Shown piece by piece: positions 1-11,213 of a stretch of 64,000 bases of DNA (its first letter is position 1; the number at the start of each line of letters is the position of its first letter). The notes under the pieces were generated by a model. The model searched no databases, was not told where the DNA came from, and saw only the letters and a program-made list of their open reading frames with translations. The position numbers were made by a program, and so were the translations under genes. This stretch comes from Megalobrama amblycephala (taxonomy: Eukaryota; Chordata; Actinopteri; Cypriniformes; Xenocyprididae): contig NC_063044.1 in NCBI RefSeq assembly GCF_018812025.1, positions 42,747,330-42,811,329 of the forward strand. Direction: 5' to 3'.

Positions 1-667
1 AGTAAAAGCTTATATTAAGTCAATGCAGAGAGAATGATGCAAACTGCAAATACAATTTAATATTTTATTTTGACTTCCACTAGGAATCAATCTGCTGACC
101 TGAGAGCACAAGAACACCCTGCATTATGCCTATGCGATGTTCAGTAATTAACTAAATCATTTATGTGAAGAATTATGTTTTTTTTGTTTTTGTTTTTGTT
201 TTTTTACTATAAATATATAGTAAAATGTCCTGGCTTAAATGATATTGGACAACAATTTTATTCAGAAATGTAATTAATGAACATTTTATAGACATTTCCT
301 GGGAAAATTCTAGATTTTGTATCAAATATAAAATGGAAAGAAGAAAATTGTTTGGCGGAAGGAAGTAGTTCTGCACAAAAGAGGGTTTTAAAGACACTCG
401 GTTGTTATTTCTTATTAATTTACACACTCGTGCCGTCGAACTGTTGTATAAATGCAATATCACACTTGTAGCCGTGTGATATGGCTGAATATCAGCACGG
501 CTGTGATTCAGCCGTAGGTACGAGACCTGAATCCTTTCCTTCCGCCACGGATTCAAATCTCAAGTTGACAGTTTGACCAAGCCTCCGTTACTAATTCTAA
601 AACATTACTTTCGAACTAGTAAAGAAGTTGAGTCCCTCCATTGAAAATCATTGTATTTTGTACAGTA
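1..667. other. Intergenic DNA, no gene seen
   Basis: AT-rich DNA with a T/G homopolymer-like stretch near 179-206. A hairpin lies at 457-482, with arms reading ATATCACAC and GTGTGATAT, inside a larger imperfect inverted repeat of about 427-524 (CTCGTGCC against GGTACGAG). This looks like the end of a short DNA transposon. A minus-strand open frame at 173-556 is low-complexity and overlaps the hairpin, so I do not call it a gene. Confidence 0.5.
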
Positions 668-1449
668 TTAAAGGGTTAGTTCACCCAAAAATGAAAATAA
701 TGTCATTTATTACCCACCCTCATGCCATTCCACACCCGTAAGACCTTCGTTCATCTTTGGAACACAAATTATACACAAAATATTTTTGATGAAATCCGAT
801 GAATCAGTGAGGCCTGCATAGCCAGCAATGACATTTCCTCTCTCAAGATCCATTAATGTACTAAAAACATATTTAAATCAGTTCATGTGAGTACAGTGGT
901 TCAATATTAATATTATAAAGCGACGAGAATATTTTTGGTGCACCAAAAAACGAAATAACGACTTTCAATTTCAAAACAATGCTTCATGAAGATTCAGAGC
1001 ATAATGAATCAGTGTATCGAATCATGATTCGGATCGTGTTTCAAACCGCCAAACTGCTGAAATCACGTGACTTTGGTGCTCCGAACCGCTGATTCGACAC
1101 GCTGATTCATAACACTCCAAATCTTCCTGAAGCAGTTTTTTGAAATCGGCCATCACTAAATAAGTCGTTATTTTGTTTTTTTGGTGCACCAAAAATGTTC
1201 TCGTCGCTTTATAATATTAATATTGAACCACTGTACTCACAAGAACCAATTTAAATATGTTTTTAGTACATTAATGGATCTTGAGATTGGAAATGGCATT
1301 GCTGGCTATGCAGGCCTCACTGATTCATCGGATTTCATCAAAAATATCTTAATTTGTGTTCTGAAGATTAATGAAGGTCTTACGGGTGTGGAACAGCATG
1401 AGGGGGAGTAATAAATGACATTATTTTCATTTTTGGGTGAACTAATTAA
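668..1449. mobile_element. Palindromic TTAA-flanked non-autonomous DNA element
   Basis: The element is bounded by TTAA at 668-671 and 1446-1449. Its left end reads AGGGTTAGTTCACCCAAAAA and its right end is the inverse complement. The two arms remain complementary far inside, including GGTGCACCAAAAA and its partner near 938 and 1181 and matching stretches around 838-915 and 1205-1290, so nearly the whole 780 bp can fold into one stem. TTAA targets fit Kolobok- or piggyBac-type transposases. Cyprinid 'Angel'-type elements look like this, but the family name is from memory. No transposase is encoded. Confidence 0.75.
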
Positions 1450-2476
1450 ATGTGTGTGTGAGAGAGAGAGACAGAGAGAGACAGAGAACCTGAGCAAGCA
1501 TTAGCCTACCTGTGTCTGAAATAACATTTATTCTTCAGATTCATGTCCATAATATTATATTCATTATAAAAAATCCATTTGAATGTCCGCTGAGGAAAGT
1601 GATCTTTGTATTTGTCCTTTTTACAGTTAAGGGAATTTTCCATAACAGCGCTAAAACAACATCCTTTGTTTACAAAAATCCCTTTCAATTTAAAAGTCTT
1701 TTGCGACTCACTGACTCATTCACTCATGAAGTTTTGCCGCCATCTAATGCCCTATTAATGTGACTTTCACTCAATCCATATTACACACTAATGGACCCTT
1801 TTTCAATACTGAATACATCATATTATTTATATAAAATAATATTTATTGAACAACAATATTTAAATTAACAACAATATCCATTATAAATAGCAACAGGAAA
1901 TAAACACAATTATACAATTCAGTCAAACATACAAAATCAGTGCTCTACAGAATGTAAGTTAAATATGGCCTTAATATTAAATTATTAAATTTAACATAGC
2001 ACATTTCGATTTGCTCTGGAACAAGTAATAGATTAAGAAGACCAAAGACTGCCTGTTTTATGTACTCAAAATGAATTATTTCTCATGTTTAACCACTATA
2101 AGGGCCAACGGCAAATCCCCGAAGCACTGGCCAAGATGAAGCTGTTCTCGGCGGGTACTTGAGCACTGAACGGCCGCTGACGGCCTGGAGATCGCATCTC
2201 CGAAAACGTCTAAACAAACTGTACAATAGGCACTATGATTAAATATGAGTCACATATTTAATGTCTAAACAACATTCTCACCTAAATAAAAACCTTTTGT
2301 GGTACAAAAGGTGTGGTATTTGTAAAAAATACGGTGGATTTGCTCAGCCACCATGACAGTCGCTTCTAGCGGAGTGATACAAAAGGTGAAAAGGAAGGGG
2401 TGCTGTTATCACTAGAATATCACACGGTTCTCAGCCAATCAAATTCGAGAACCAGAAATAACTGTTGTGTATGCGT

Positions 2477-2478
<2 letters not shown>
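1450..2478. other. AT-rich intergenic DNA
   Basis: A short GA-rich tract lies near 1458-1490. The remainder is AT-rich, without a supported gene. The stretch near 2396-2460 (TATCACACGGTTCTCAGCC and surroundings) looks like the terminal part of a dispersed fish repeat, but no second end is visible. Confidence 0.4.

Positions 2479-2536
<58 letters not shown>
2479..2536. repeat. (TA)n microsatellite
   Basis: About 29 uninterrupted TA units. Confidence 0.95.
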
Positions 2537-2538
<2 letters not shown>

Positions 2539-3385
2539 TTATTTGATGAATAATAATATATAGCCTATAAAGAAATAATAAATAATTATTTATTTATTGA
2601 TATATTATTGTTATTATTAATTTATGATACTTAGCCATGAAATAGCCTTTGCTGCTGATATGCAATAAATATATGAAAATTTATGCACTGTAAATACACA
2701 AAAGTCACTGAGCTCTGTTGAAAAGGCCTGAGAAAGCAAATGTAATCAAGAGAGTTTAGTCAAGGGTCAGTTAAAAGACAAGTTTAATAGTCACTCTGTG
2801 TATTGATGCAGTAGGGCCTACATAAACTTTCTCATAAATTGCATTATGCTATATTACTAATGTACCGTGACCTCATAATGTAATTAAAGCAGCGGCGGTA
2901 TAATGTTATTTAATCTTTCTATTTCCTTTCTGATAATCGTCCTGCTGTTGGAGGGTGTTGCGGGCGTGATGCGTGCTCGAGCGTGTGCTTCATTAGCGTT
3001 CAGAAGCTGAATGTTAATCAGGTGCAGTGCCGGCATGTTCGAGTCTCCAGGGTAACCGTGCTGCAGCTCGCATGTGCAAACCCGAGCCGGTGTGTGTGTG
3101 TGCGCGCGCGCGCTGAACGCAGCATTTGCATGCACTGCCGTCTCCACCCGTGCAGAAGAGCCTGGGTGTGTGTGTGTGAATGAATGCCGACACACTCCCA
3201 GTCCATCTGTGTGATTGCTTGGAGCGTGTTTCTGGTGTTTTTCAGAGTGATTTGCGCTTTTTGTGCTGTAAGAGAGGTGATTCTTAATGTTTTACTTGTT
3301 AAGTATGCCTGTATATTAGTGCATGAGAAGTAGGCTATGTTCCCATGCACTAATTTTCATTAATCCTAATTAATCCAATCTGACT
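2537..3385. other. Intergenic DNA with GT/GC microsatellite
   Basis: No gene is supported. A (GT)n(GC)n tract lies at about 3089-3113 inside a modestly GC-rich block (2940-3180). Overlapping open frames on both strands over this block have the His/Thr/Arg-rich composition expected from translating the microsatellite. Confidence 0.45.
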
Positions 3386-3394
3386 TCAAATCCT

Positions 3395-3520
3395 TAAAGG
3401 TGCAGTAAGCAATTTCTGAGAAATGCTGTTGCAAGTGGATCAGGCCAAACAGCAAAACAAAGTTGTAGCCAGTCAGCAGTAGGGGGCGTGTCCACTCATG
3501 GGTGAGGAGATATAGTGAGT
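3395..3520. repeat. Fragment of dispersed fish repeat
   Basis: The sequence beginning AAAGGTGCAGTAAGC and ending near AGGGGGCGTGTCCACTCATG resembles a repeat common in cyprinid genomes. This is recognised from memory. No second terminus is visible. Confidence 0.4.
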
Positions 3521-3623
3521 AAAAGGAAAATTTGAAGGCTGTAGAAAGAAAGATGGCTAAGAGACATTACAAAAGAGAAAAATCAAAAATGGTTATGATC
3601 AGACAAGTGCTTTAGGACTTGCA

Positions 3624-3911
3624 TTAAAGGGGTCAAACCATGAAAATCTGACTTTTCCCTTGTTTAAGTGCTATAATCGGGTCTCCGGTGCATCTATCAA
3701 CACAGAAAACGCTTGGGATGGGGAGCACAAACTTATTTGCATTTAAAGGCACACACCCCAAAACAGCTAATTTTTTCTCCCACCCAAAAATATGCAGTTA
3801 AAACATGGTATAATAGAAAATCCATGGGGTATTTTGAGCTGAAACTTCACAGACACATTCTGGGGACACCTATTACATTTTGTAAAAAGGGGCATAATAG
3901 GTCACCTTTAA
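3624..3911. mobile_element. Short TTAA-flanked MITE
   Basis: TTAA lies at 3624-3627 and 3908-3911. The left end is AAAGGGGTCAAACCATGAAA. The right end GGGGCATAATAGGTCACCTT matches the right ends of elements at about 25201 and 47020, so these belong to one family. It has no coding capacity; the small open frame inside (3713-3916) is just the element. Confidence 0.6.
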
Positions 3912-3950
3912 TATAAGAAAAGCTTTCCAGCACAAGAGAGAACTAAGCGG

Positions 3951-4885
3951 AGAGAGAACTCACTTTCTTCTTTCTGATGAACACAATCGGAGTTATATTA
4001 ATAAATATCCTGATGCATCCGAGCTTTATAATGGCAGTGAACGGGACCAAACTCAAGAAAGTGCATCCATCCATCATAAACATGTACTCCACACGGCTCC
4101 AGGGGGTTAATAAAGGCCTTCTGAAGCAAAGCGATGCATTTGTGTAAGAAAAATGTCCATATTTAACGTTATAAAGTAAAATATCTAGCTTCCGCCAGAC
4201 CGCCTTCCATATTCAACTTAGGAAGAAAGCGTAACTGACGTTGTGTCGTCGTGTTTTTTCGTAAGTTCAATACCGAAGGCGTAGAATGTAGCATAAGCAT
4301 TTTAAACTACAAGAGGCATTACACTTACTTCTTAAGTTGAATACGGAAGGCGTCTGTCAGAAGTTAGATATTTTACTTCATAGTCTTGTGAAATATGGAT
4401 ATTTTTCTTGCACAAACACATCGCTTCATTTCAGAAGGCCTTTATTAACCCCCAGAGCTGTGTGAAGTATGTTTATGATAGATGGATGTGGATGGAGTTT
4501 GGGTTCCTTGCCGCTGTTGCCTTTGGCTTGCTTAGTTGGGGACACTTGACATTTGATATTCAACAGTTTTGATCTGCCTGCATTGACACTATTTTTGTTA
4601 AGAGCTGTTGTGCAGCCAAAATTTTATACCAGTTATCACTGTAAAGCTGCTTTGACACAATCTGCATTGTAAAAAGCGCTATATAAATAAAGGTGACTTG
4701 ACTTGACTTGATGGAGGCACTTACTTGAGCTTCATACTCATTGGTCCCATTCACTGCCATTATAAAGCTTGGATGTGTCAAGATATTTATCTCATATTAT
4801 GTTCATCAGAAAGAAGAGAGTCATATACACCAAGGATGGCTTGAGGGTGAGTAAAGCTTGGGGTCATTTTCATTTTAAAGTGAAC
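3951..4885. mobile_element. Long palindromic element interrupted by a retroelement tail
   Basis: The left arm (about 3960-4215) and right arm (about 4325-4830) are inverted copies. CTTTCTTCTTTCTGATGAAC matches the inverse of GTTCATCAGAAAGAAGAGAG. GGTTAATAAAGGCCTTCTGA matches the inverse of the stretch near 4434-4452. AATGGCAGTGAACGGGACCA matches the inverse of the stretch near 4740-4762. The right arm is split by an insertion at about 4493-4716. The element encodes nothing. Confidence 0.7.
4493..4716 (+). mobile_element. Retroelement 3' tail inserted in the palindrome
   Basis: The insert ends in a short tandem of TTGAC units preceded by GCGCTATATAAATAAAGGTG, typical of the 3' tail of an L2-type LINE or a SINE that shares it. 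It separates two blocks of the right arm that are adjacent in the left arm. GATGGATG/GATGGAGG at the edges may be an imperfect target duplication. A second copy of this tail family lies inverted at about 62980-63470. Confidence 0.6.
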
Positions 4886-4916
4886 TAAGTCTACACCATC
4901 CCTTCATCTAACTCAT

Positions 4917-5630
4917 TCAGGTTGATTTGAGGTGTTTACATGAAGCCTTTTCAGTCTGATTGAGACATAAATCCAAACAGATTATTTGGTTGCATGTAAA
5001 TGTAGTTGGTGACCAGTCACTTTCTGTGCCTTTGGTTCCAGAAGTAAACCTATTTTCCCATCTTTTTCTCCGTAAGCATCTAATTTTCTGGCAATATGGA
5101 AGTCCACACCACAATTATAACAATACAGACTAATGATATCGTTGGAATCACTTTTTTCCAACTGATGAACAATAAAAACATCAACAGCCAATCAGAATCC
5201 TTCAGTTACCTTTTTGCTTCTTATATATGTTCAGTGATTCGTCTCCAATCACTGATTAAAATAAGAAGTTTTTAATTTGCTGTGAATGAATTGGATGGGT
5301 ATTCGGATATTAATCAGTTTTATAAAAATATAAATACACTGACGGTGACTTTAGAAGAAAATATTATCATATAATTTCCTTAGAACTCATGGTTTATACG
5401 TTTATGTGCTATTTATACGCTAAAATCGGTTTGTCTGTGTAGAAAACGAATAGGATTTTACTTCTGGAACCTGATTGTTGTGCTCTTTCAGCTTCTACTC
5501 TAAAGTTTCTGAATCCAGGTTTTTGTTTTAGGGAGTGTTTGTTCCTGTCTGCTGGACGGCATGGTGCTAGCTTGGGCTTGTGTTTTTGTGCGAGTGTGTT
5601 TGACGCAGTGCCAGTGTTCTTGAGCTGTGT
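4917..5630. other. Intergenic DNA with one MITE fragment
   Basis: The block at about 5098-5215, from GTCCACACCACAATTATAAC to AGCCAATCAGAATCC, matches a better preserved copy at 45537-45745. No gene is supported. Confidence 0.4.
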
Positions 5631-6975
5631 TGCCCAGCTGCAGGGCTGATTGCTGGCATTGGGGAAAAAACAATCAGATAAATAGCATAGGAAGCGAGTG
5701 GCGGCTCAAATGCCCCGCCCCTTCCTGCCGGTTCGGCACGGTCCCCTACCGCAAAGGGTCAGGATATTTCCTCCCTTTGTGTGCTCCCAAAATGTCCATC
5801 ACCAACACACTGGCGTTAGTGCGCTCTGAGGTCTGCACGCTCTAAAATGTCACCCTTTATTTTGCCTGGGCGCTCTGCTGTTGCTAAGCATGAGGTCATC
5901 GCATGACATCGCATGAAAGCGAAGGTTCTGTTGACATCCAGCCTCAAACACCATAACCTAGACAATCTTGTGACAACCAAAAACTTATACTATAACCTAA
6001 CTATGTATGTTACTTGTTCAAATTAAATGAATACTGACAGAGCTGTAAGACTATCAGAGGCTCATGGGACCTGGCAGAAACCAAAGAGAATAAATACAAC
6101 AGGCTTTGCTGCTCACAAATGCATCAGCTTCTGCTAGAGGAACATTTACATGCAGCTTTGTTTGTCAGAAAAGCAGAGCACTCGCGAGACAGAAAGGCAG
6201 ACAGACATGCCGAAAGCCCACCCTGTGTCTCACTGTCTCCACAGCGCTGGAGAGAAAGGAAGACAAAGACTTGTATGAGAGCAGCAGCAGTCTGAACGCT
6301 TCTCCAGCGTGTCTGGGAGAAAAAAAAGCTTACAAGCAAATGCTACCAAACCACATTCAGATATTAGGACAAGTGTTTTGCTCCCCCATGCAAACTGACC
6401 ACTATAGCGGAGTGAAGTGAGAGCAGGTGTCTTTAAGCTCTTAGCCAAATAAATCCTTTGAAAATCTGAACAGAGATGTCCTTCACGTTTACATACCCCC
6501 AACATGTCATTTTATCCCCAAACCTATATATTTAATATTTTATCTGGGTAGATTAGTGGTTCTCAACTGGTGGGTTGCAACTCGAAAATGTGTGAGCAGA
6601 GATAAACAATAGTAAGTGTAAATAATAAAATATGGCTAACAATATATCCATGCAGAGTTATGATAGCAAAAATAGGTGTGGCAAATTTTAAAAAGGAGGT
6701 GGAAATACAAAATCCCATCAATGGTCAGATTTCCTGTTCAGCTGATTTCATTTGAATAATTTTGTATATAGTTGGGCCAGATTTTGCATTGGGTCACAAT
6801 CTGATGCAGCGAAACAGCAGCTAAACTCTGTGTTATCATTAAAATAGTATTATAGTTTTGTATTTATATTTAATATTTATATTTAAAGTTTTAGTACATT
6901 TTTGTTGTCATTTTTATTATTTTTTAAATAATTTAAATAGTTATTTTAATACTTCAACTTAGACTAAATGAAAAT
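5631..6975. other. Intergenic DNA, no gene identified
   Basis: Several short open frames occur (for example 5627-5845 and 6106-6420), but none has a recognisable family motif and none is joined to flanking exons. A slightly GC-rich block lies at 5690-5870. The rest becomes increasingly AT-rich toward 6975. Confidence 0.4.
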
Positions 6976-7475
6976 TACACTAAAAAATGTTGAGATTAAA
7001 AACAACCAAAGTCCATTGAAAATGGACAAACCCAGCAATTGGGTTGTTTTAACCCAGCGGCTGGGTTAAATGTTGCCCAATCTGTTAGTTTTGCCCAACC
7101 TGAGTAGTTTTATTTAACTCAACTGTTGTTTAAAAATGACTGTAAAATGAACCCAAAATATGTTGGAAATTAACATTTATTAATATGTTTAATACATTAA
7201 CATTAAAATTAATAATACTTAAACAATAAACATTAAATTGCTTAATAATAAATGTTCACCTTTTGATTATTACTGTTGCACTAGTAATTATGTCTGATTT
7301 TTAATTTCCAACCTATTTTAAGTTCATTTTAAGCCAGCCATACAGTAATTTTTGAACAATAGTTGAGTTAAATAAAACTGCCCAGCACTTTGACCAAACA
7401 TTTAACCCAGTCTCTGGGCTTGTCCATTTTCAACCCAACTTGTGTTGTTTTTAACCAAACATTTTTTAGAGTGCA
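6976..7475. mobile_element. Palindromic MITE
   Basis: The left end TACACTAAAAAATGTTGAG and right end CATTTTTTAGAGTGCA are imperfect terminal inverted repeats. The arms continue inward with the GGTTGTTTT/AACAACC-type complement and the ACCCAGC/CTGGGTT blocks near 7030-7070 and 7380-7440. It has no coding capacity. Confidence 0.65.
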
Positions 7476-7592
7476 TAGTCTAAATGTTGCCTTTGCAACT
7501 AACTGAAACAAACGTTTATATTTCCATTTATTTTAGTAAACATTTATCTTATTTCAAGAAACTAAAATGTTTTATCGCTTTTAGTTACTCAC

Positions 7593-7845
7593 ATTAACCC
7601 TGCCCCTTGTGTCTCTCTTGTGTGCACAAGTGAAAGTGAAGAGTGAAAGTGAAAAGAAACGGCGGGAACGCGGGCGTGGGGGGTGGGCGCATGGGGGCAG
7701 GGGCTGCAGTGGGGTCCGAGCGAGGCAAAAGAAAAGAAGAGGGACGGCGCGTATAGAGCGGGCGAAAGAAAGAACGCGGGGTGGCCTGTGCGATGACATC
7801 ATCCCTCATTTGCATAAATCTCAGTCTCAGAGCTGATTGGTCACG
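7593..7845 (+). promoter_or_regulatory. GC-rich promoter of the PRR36-like gene
   Basis: From about 7625 the sequence turns GC-rich and CpG-rich, in contrast to its AT-rich surroundings. Just before the probable exon 1 there is a compact set of elements: TGACATCA (about 7793-7800, one base from the CRE consensus), ATTTGCAT (7808-7815, the exact inverse octamer bound by POU proteins) and ATTGG (7836-7840, an inverted CCAAT box). No TATA box is evident. The assignment to this gene is inferred from position and the good donor at 8179/8180. Confidence 0.55.
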
Positions 7846-8179
7846 GGCGGGAGAAACCGAAGCCGCTCGCGCTTTTCATCCTTTTCAATGCTCTCTCTCT
7901 TTCGCCCGCAGAGTGTGTGCGCGTGCGTGCGCTGATCGCCAAGCGCCGTTTCATTCTCTGCTGCCAGGAGACGCGCATCTCTTTTATCGCCGGTAGACAG
8001 TCAGTCAGCTCCAAACAGTCTCAGTCAGAGCTTCTGTCTACTGGTTTTTATCTCAACAATTGTTGCCGGTTTTTGTCGATTCACAGCATTGACCACCGGC
8101 TGCCTGCGTTCCGCTTGGAAAAACGGGAGGAGACGCGAGTACCGACTGGGCGTTGCTGGAGGAAAAGCGCTTTTATTCG
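7846..8179 (+). other. Probable untranslated exon 1 of the PRR36-like gene
   Basis: This CpG-rich block ends at ATTCG followed by the strong donor GTAAGA at 8180. The next good acceptor upstream of the first convincing start codon is TTTTGATTTCAG ending at 20919, so the first intron would be about 12.7 kb. The transcription start is not visible and the left boundary is approximate. An open frame (7917-8183) runs across the exon and into the donor, but it has no family resemblance and I treat the exon as untranslated. Confidence 0.5.
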
Positions 8180-9019
8180 GTAAGAATCCACCCTAGAAAC
8201 AAGCGAAGATTCATTAAAAGCGTTTTTCTCTGTGTCGGAATGAAAGAATGAATGTCAGTGTCAATTTAAGAGATGCGTTTAATTTAAGAGCATGATTTAC
8301 GACTGAATCCATTCATATGTAAATGAATATTTATGAGTTCTCGTTCACATCGGTCATTATAATAGAAGTACCGGCGGAATAAATGAGATCATCAGATGAA
8401 AATGCCACTGAAGCGATCAGGTTTCACACCGGTTTGATTTACACCGCTTAAATCTATCACACGCAAGCTGTTTAGTCATTTTAGCTTTTTTATTGCTTGT
8501 TAACCGGCATATTTTGTCTTCTTTTATTCCGTGTTGCCTTGTTCATCCTTTCAGTCTGTTTCAATGGTGGATGCCTGGGCGGTGACGGCAAACCCACTCC
8601 TATACTGTGGCCGAATTTAATCACGGACAGTCGCTCAGAAAACACATACTGCGCTGACAGATGATGAATAAGAAATTATAATAGTTTTCCTAAGTTATGT
8701 TTTTTTTCTTCTGTGAAACAGACATGGAAACTTTCCGCTCGCCCGTTCACTCGAGCTCTTTTGTTCTGCGCCTCCTCCACCCGCCCGCCCGCTCCACATA
8801 TCGCCCGCTTCATACAATATATTCACCCGCCCGATTTATATAATATAACCTATTCACCCGCCCGGTACATAGGCTACAATATATCCGGGTCTATAGGCGT
8901 ATAATATGTAACCCGCCGCGGTTCATATAGGCTAGAACAATGTATATAACAATGACTGAATGTGCCGGTATATAGACTTTATTTTTAGATCTATAAAAAT
9001 GTAAATATATAAACTAGCC

Positions 9020-9235
9020 TATATTATTTATAAAGGTTCCAATGGAGAGTTTTCACAGCAATTCATTTTTAATAAAGAACCTTTCATGGAACAGTTCTTA
9101 AAAGAACCATTCTTTTCTTAGTTTGAAGAGAATTTTTAAAATCTAAAGAATCTTTTTGACCACAATAAAGAACCTTTTGTGCAGTGGAAAGATTCCATGG
9201 ATGTTAAAAATAATTCATGGAACCATCAATGCCGA
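9020..9235. mobile_element. Short MITE, AAAGAACCTTT type
   Basis: Repeated AAAGAACC and GGTTCTTT words on opposite strands (TTAATAAAGAACCTTTCATG and GGAACAGTTCTTAAAAGAAC) give an inverted-repeat structure. A second copy is at about 10243-10430. Confidence 0.5.
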
Positions 9236-9443
9236 GTGTAATGATACCGCAGGAATTAATTAAGCGACCCAACCTTCCAAAATACACGCCCGCAGGTGCA
9301 GTTTATCTGTCCAAACCCTGTTCATTTCTATGAGATACACCCCAGTTAACAACCAGCAGCTCGATATCATTCAGTGGTCTACTGTGAAGTATTGATGTTT
9401 CTGCATATAAAAAACAACCAGGAGCGATTAATCTGACTGGATG

Positions 9444-9446
<3 letters not shown>

Positions 9447-9471
<25 letters not shown>
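9447..9471. repeat. Poly-T tract
   Basis: About 25 consecutive T. It may be the tail of a minus-strand retroposon, but no body was recognised. Confidence 0.9.
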
Positions 9472-9476
<5 letters not shown>

Positions 9477-10242
9477 ATGTACTTTGAGTTTAGAGAGGAT
9501 CCTGGGTGACCTCTATGCACAGGGCTTGTGGGGTATTTTCGATGTTTAGGGCCAATGAAAATCAACAGGGTGGTTTCTTGGCATTGCTTTCTCCCTAAAT
9601 CCCTGCGCAACTTGAATCAAAATGATGCGTTTCGCAGCAGGTGTGGGTTGGTTTGGCTTCTCCTGCTGTTAAATCTTGGCTTTGTGAGTCAGTTCATCCT
9701 ATTGTCTTGCTTAATAGTTCCCTTCTCTCTTCTCGGCAAACAAAGGTTTAAGACGAATGCCTCGACCCCCTGAGGCCACCATCTCACAGCTCCGGTCAGG
9801 GTACATCAGATCTATCTCTTCTGCTTTTGTTTGGGATACTGTATATAATTTTAGGAAGGATTAAAAAATTCTATTTTAAGATGTCAGTGTATATGAATTC
9901 AGAATGTGCGAGGTCAAATCTAATTATTTCAGATCCATTTTTGTTCCAGTGTCATTGTTCTGTCATATTATGATCCCGATACAATGCTGTGGCTGTCTAA
10001 CTCCGGCCTACAGAGATTAGGCTCTTGGAGGGCGGCATTGCCAGCAATTACAAATGTGTCATGGCATGATGGGTAGTGACTGTATGAGGAATGGGGGTGG
10101 GATTGGCTCTGATTGGCTTTGCTAGAGAACAAATTACAGCAAATGACATCAGAAAGGTCAGATACTTGTTTATAACTATCTAAAGCGACATAAGAAAATG
10201 TGACTATGCGTTATCTCGCCATCCAGCATTTACTTGCTCACT

Positions 10243-10430
10243 GTACGCTCTTAAAAATAAAGTTTCTTTATTGGCATCGATGGTTCCACAAAGAATCTTT
10301 AACATCCATTGAACAACCCAAAGGTTCTGTAGTAGAAAAGGGTTCTTTAGATTCTTAAAATGTTCTTCTCACTAAGAAAAATGGTTCTTTTAAGAACTGT
10401 TCATTGAAGGTTCTTTGGGGAACCAAAAAT
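10243..10430. mobile_element. Second copy of the AAAGAACC MITE
   Basis: It shares the words GGTTCCACAAAGAATCTTTA, GGTTCTTTTAAGAACTGTTC and GAAGGTTCTTTGGGGAACC with the 9020-9235 element. The ends are approximate. Confidence 0.5.
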
Positions 10431-11213
10431 GTTTCTTCGACTGCATACGAAAACACTCTTTTTGAAAGTGTAGTGAACACTCATTGTTTTCCCAAGACGC
10501 AGTTACAGTGGTTTTCCTGTGTCATCTGTCGTTTTCTGATAATTCTCCCTTCTCCGGTTAAGATAGCACTCTTGGGGCTGAGCAGTTGTCAGAGGACAGT
10601 TGGCTCTGTTTGGATGGGATATTGTGTTGCAGCTGTGGTAATCTGAAGGGTTTGTTGCATTCAGAGTTCTTTTTCGGGGTGTGTTTTGTGGTTACGGTTC
10701 AGCTTTCTGTAAACATGTCTGCTGTGCAGTTGTAGTGCTCTTGCTGTTTTAATCTCCGACTGAAGCAACATTATATCAGAGCAGACATGCAGTCCTGTCT
10801 TGGTGCATTTTGGTTCAATATCCTTTGTTCTAGTCTTGGCAGATGTCACTCAGTGAATGGCGTCTTTGAGAGTGTCACCGATTTCATGGGGTGCTGCAAT
10901 TTACTGATGGATGTATTGACCCCGCTACATTATAAAGGTTATAGTTCACATGCAGTGTCTGAAATTCCATATTAAAATAATCCTGAAAACTAGGTGTCTT
11001 GATGCCGTAGGCCTCCATGCAGTGGAAAATGTCAACCTACTTTATAAAGAGACTAATTTTCCTTCAGCATCCAGCTTACAGTGTTCATAAAATATTACTT
11101 AGATGCATCATGCACAATGCTTTGTGCAAGCATTGTGTTTTAGGTGGTTGCATACTGGCCCCTCCCAATTTTATGTGATATTCTGGTCTTCTATATATGT
11201 CTGTGGGATTTTT

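Noticed and set aside
7917..8183. Open frame across probable exon 1
   Set aside because: It runs into the donor at 8179/8180 and has no resemblance to known proteins. The first convincing start is at 21021.
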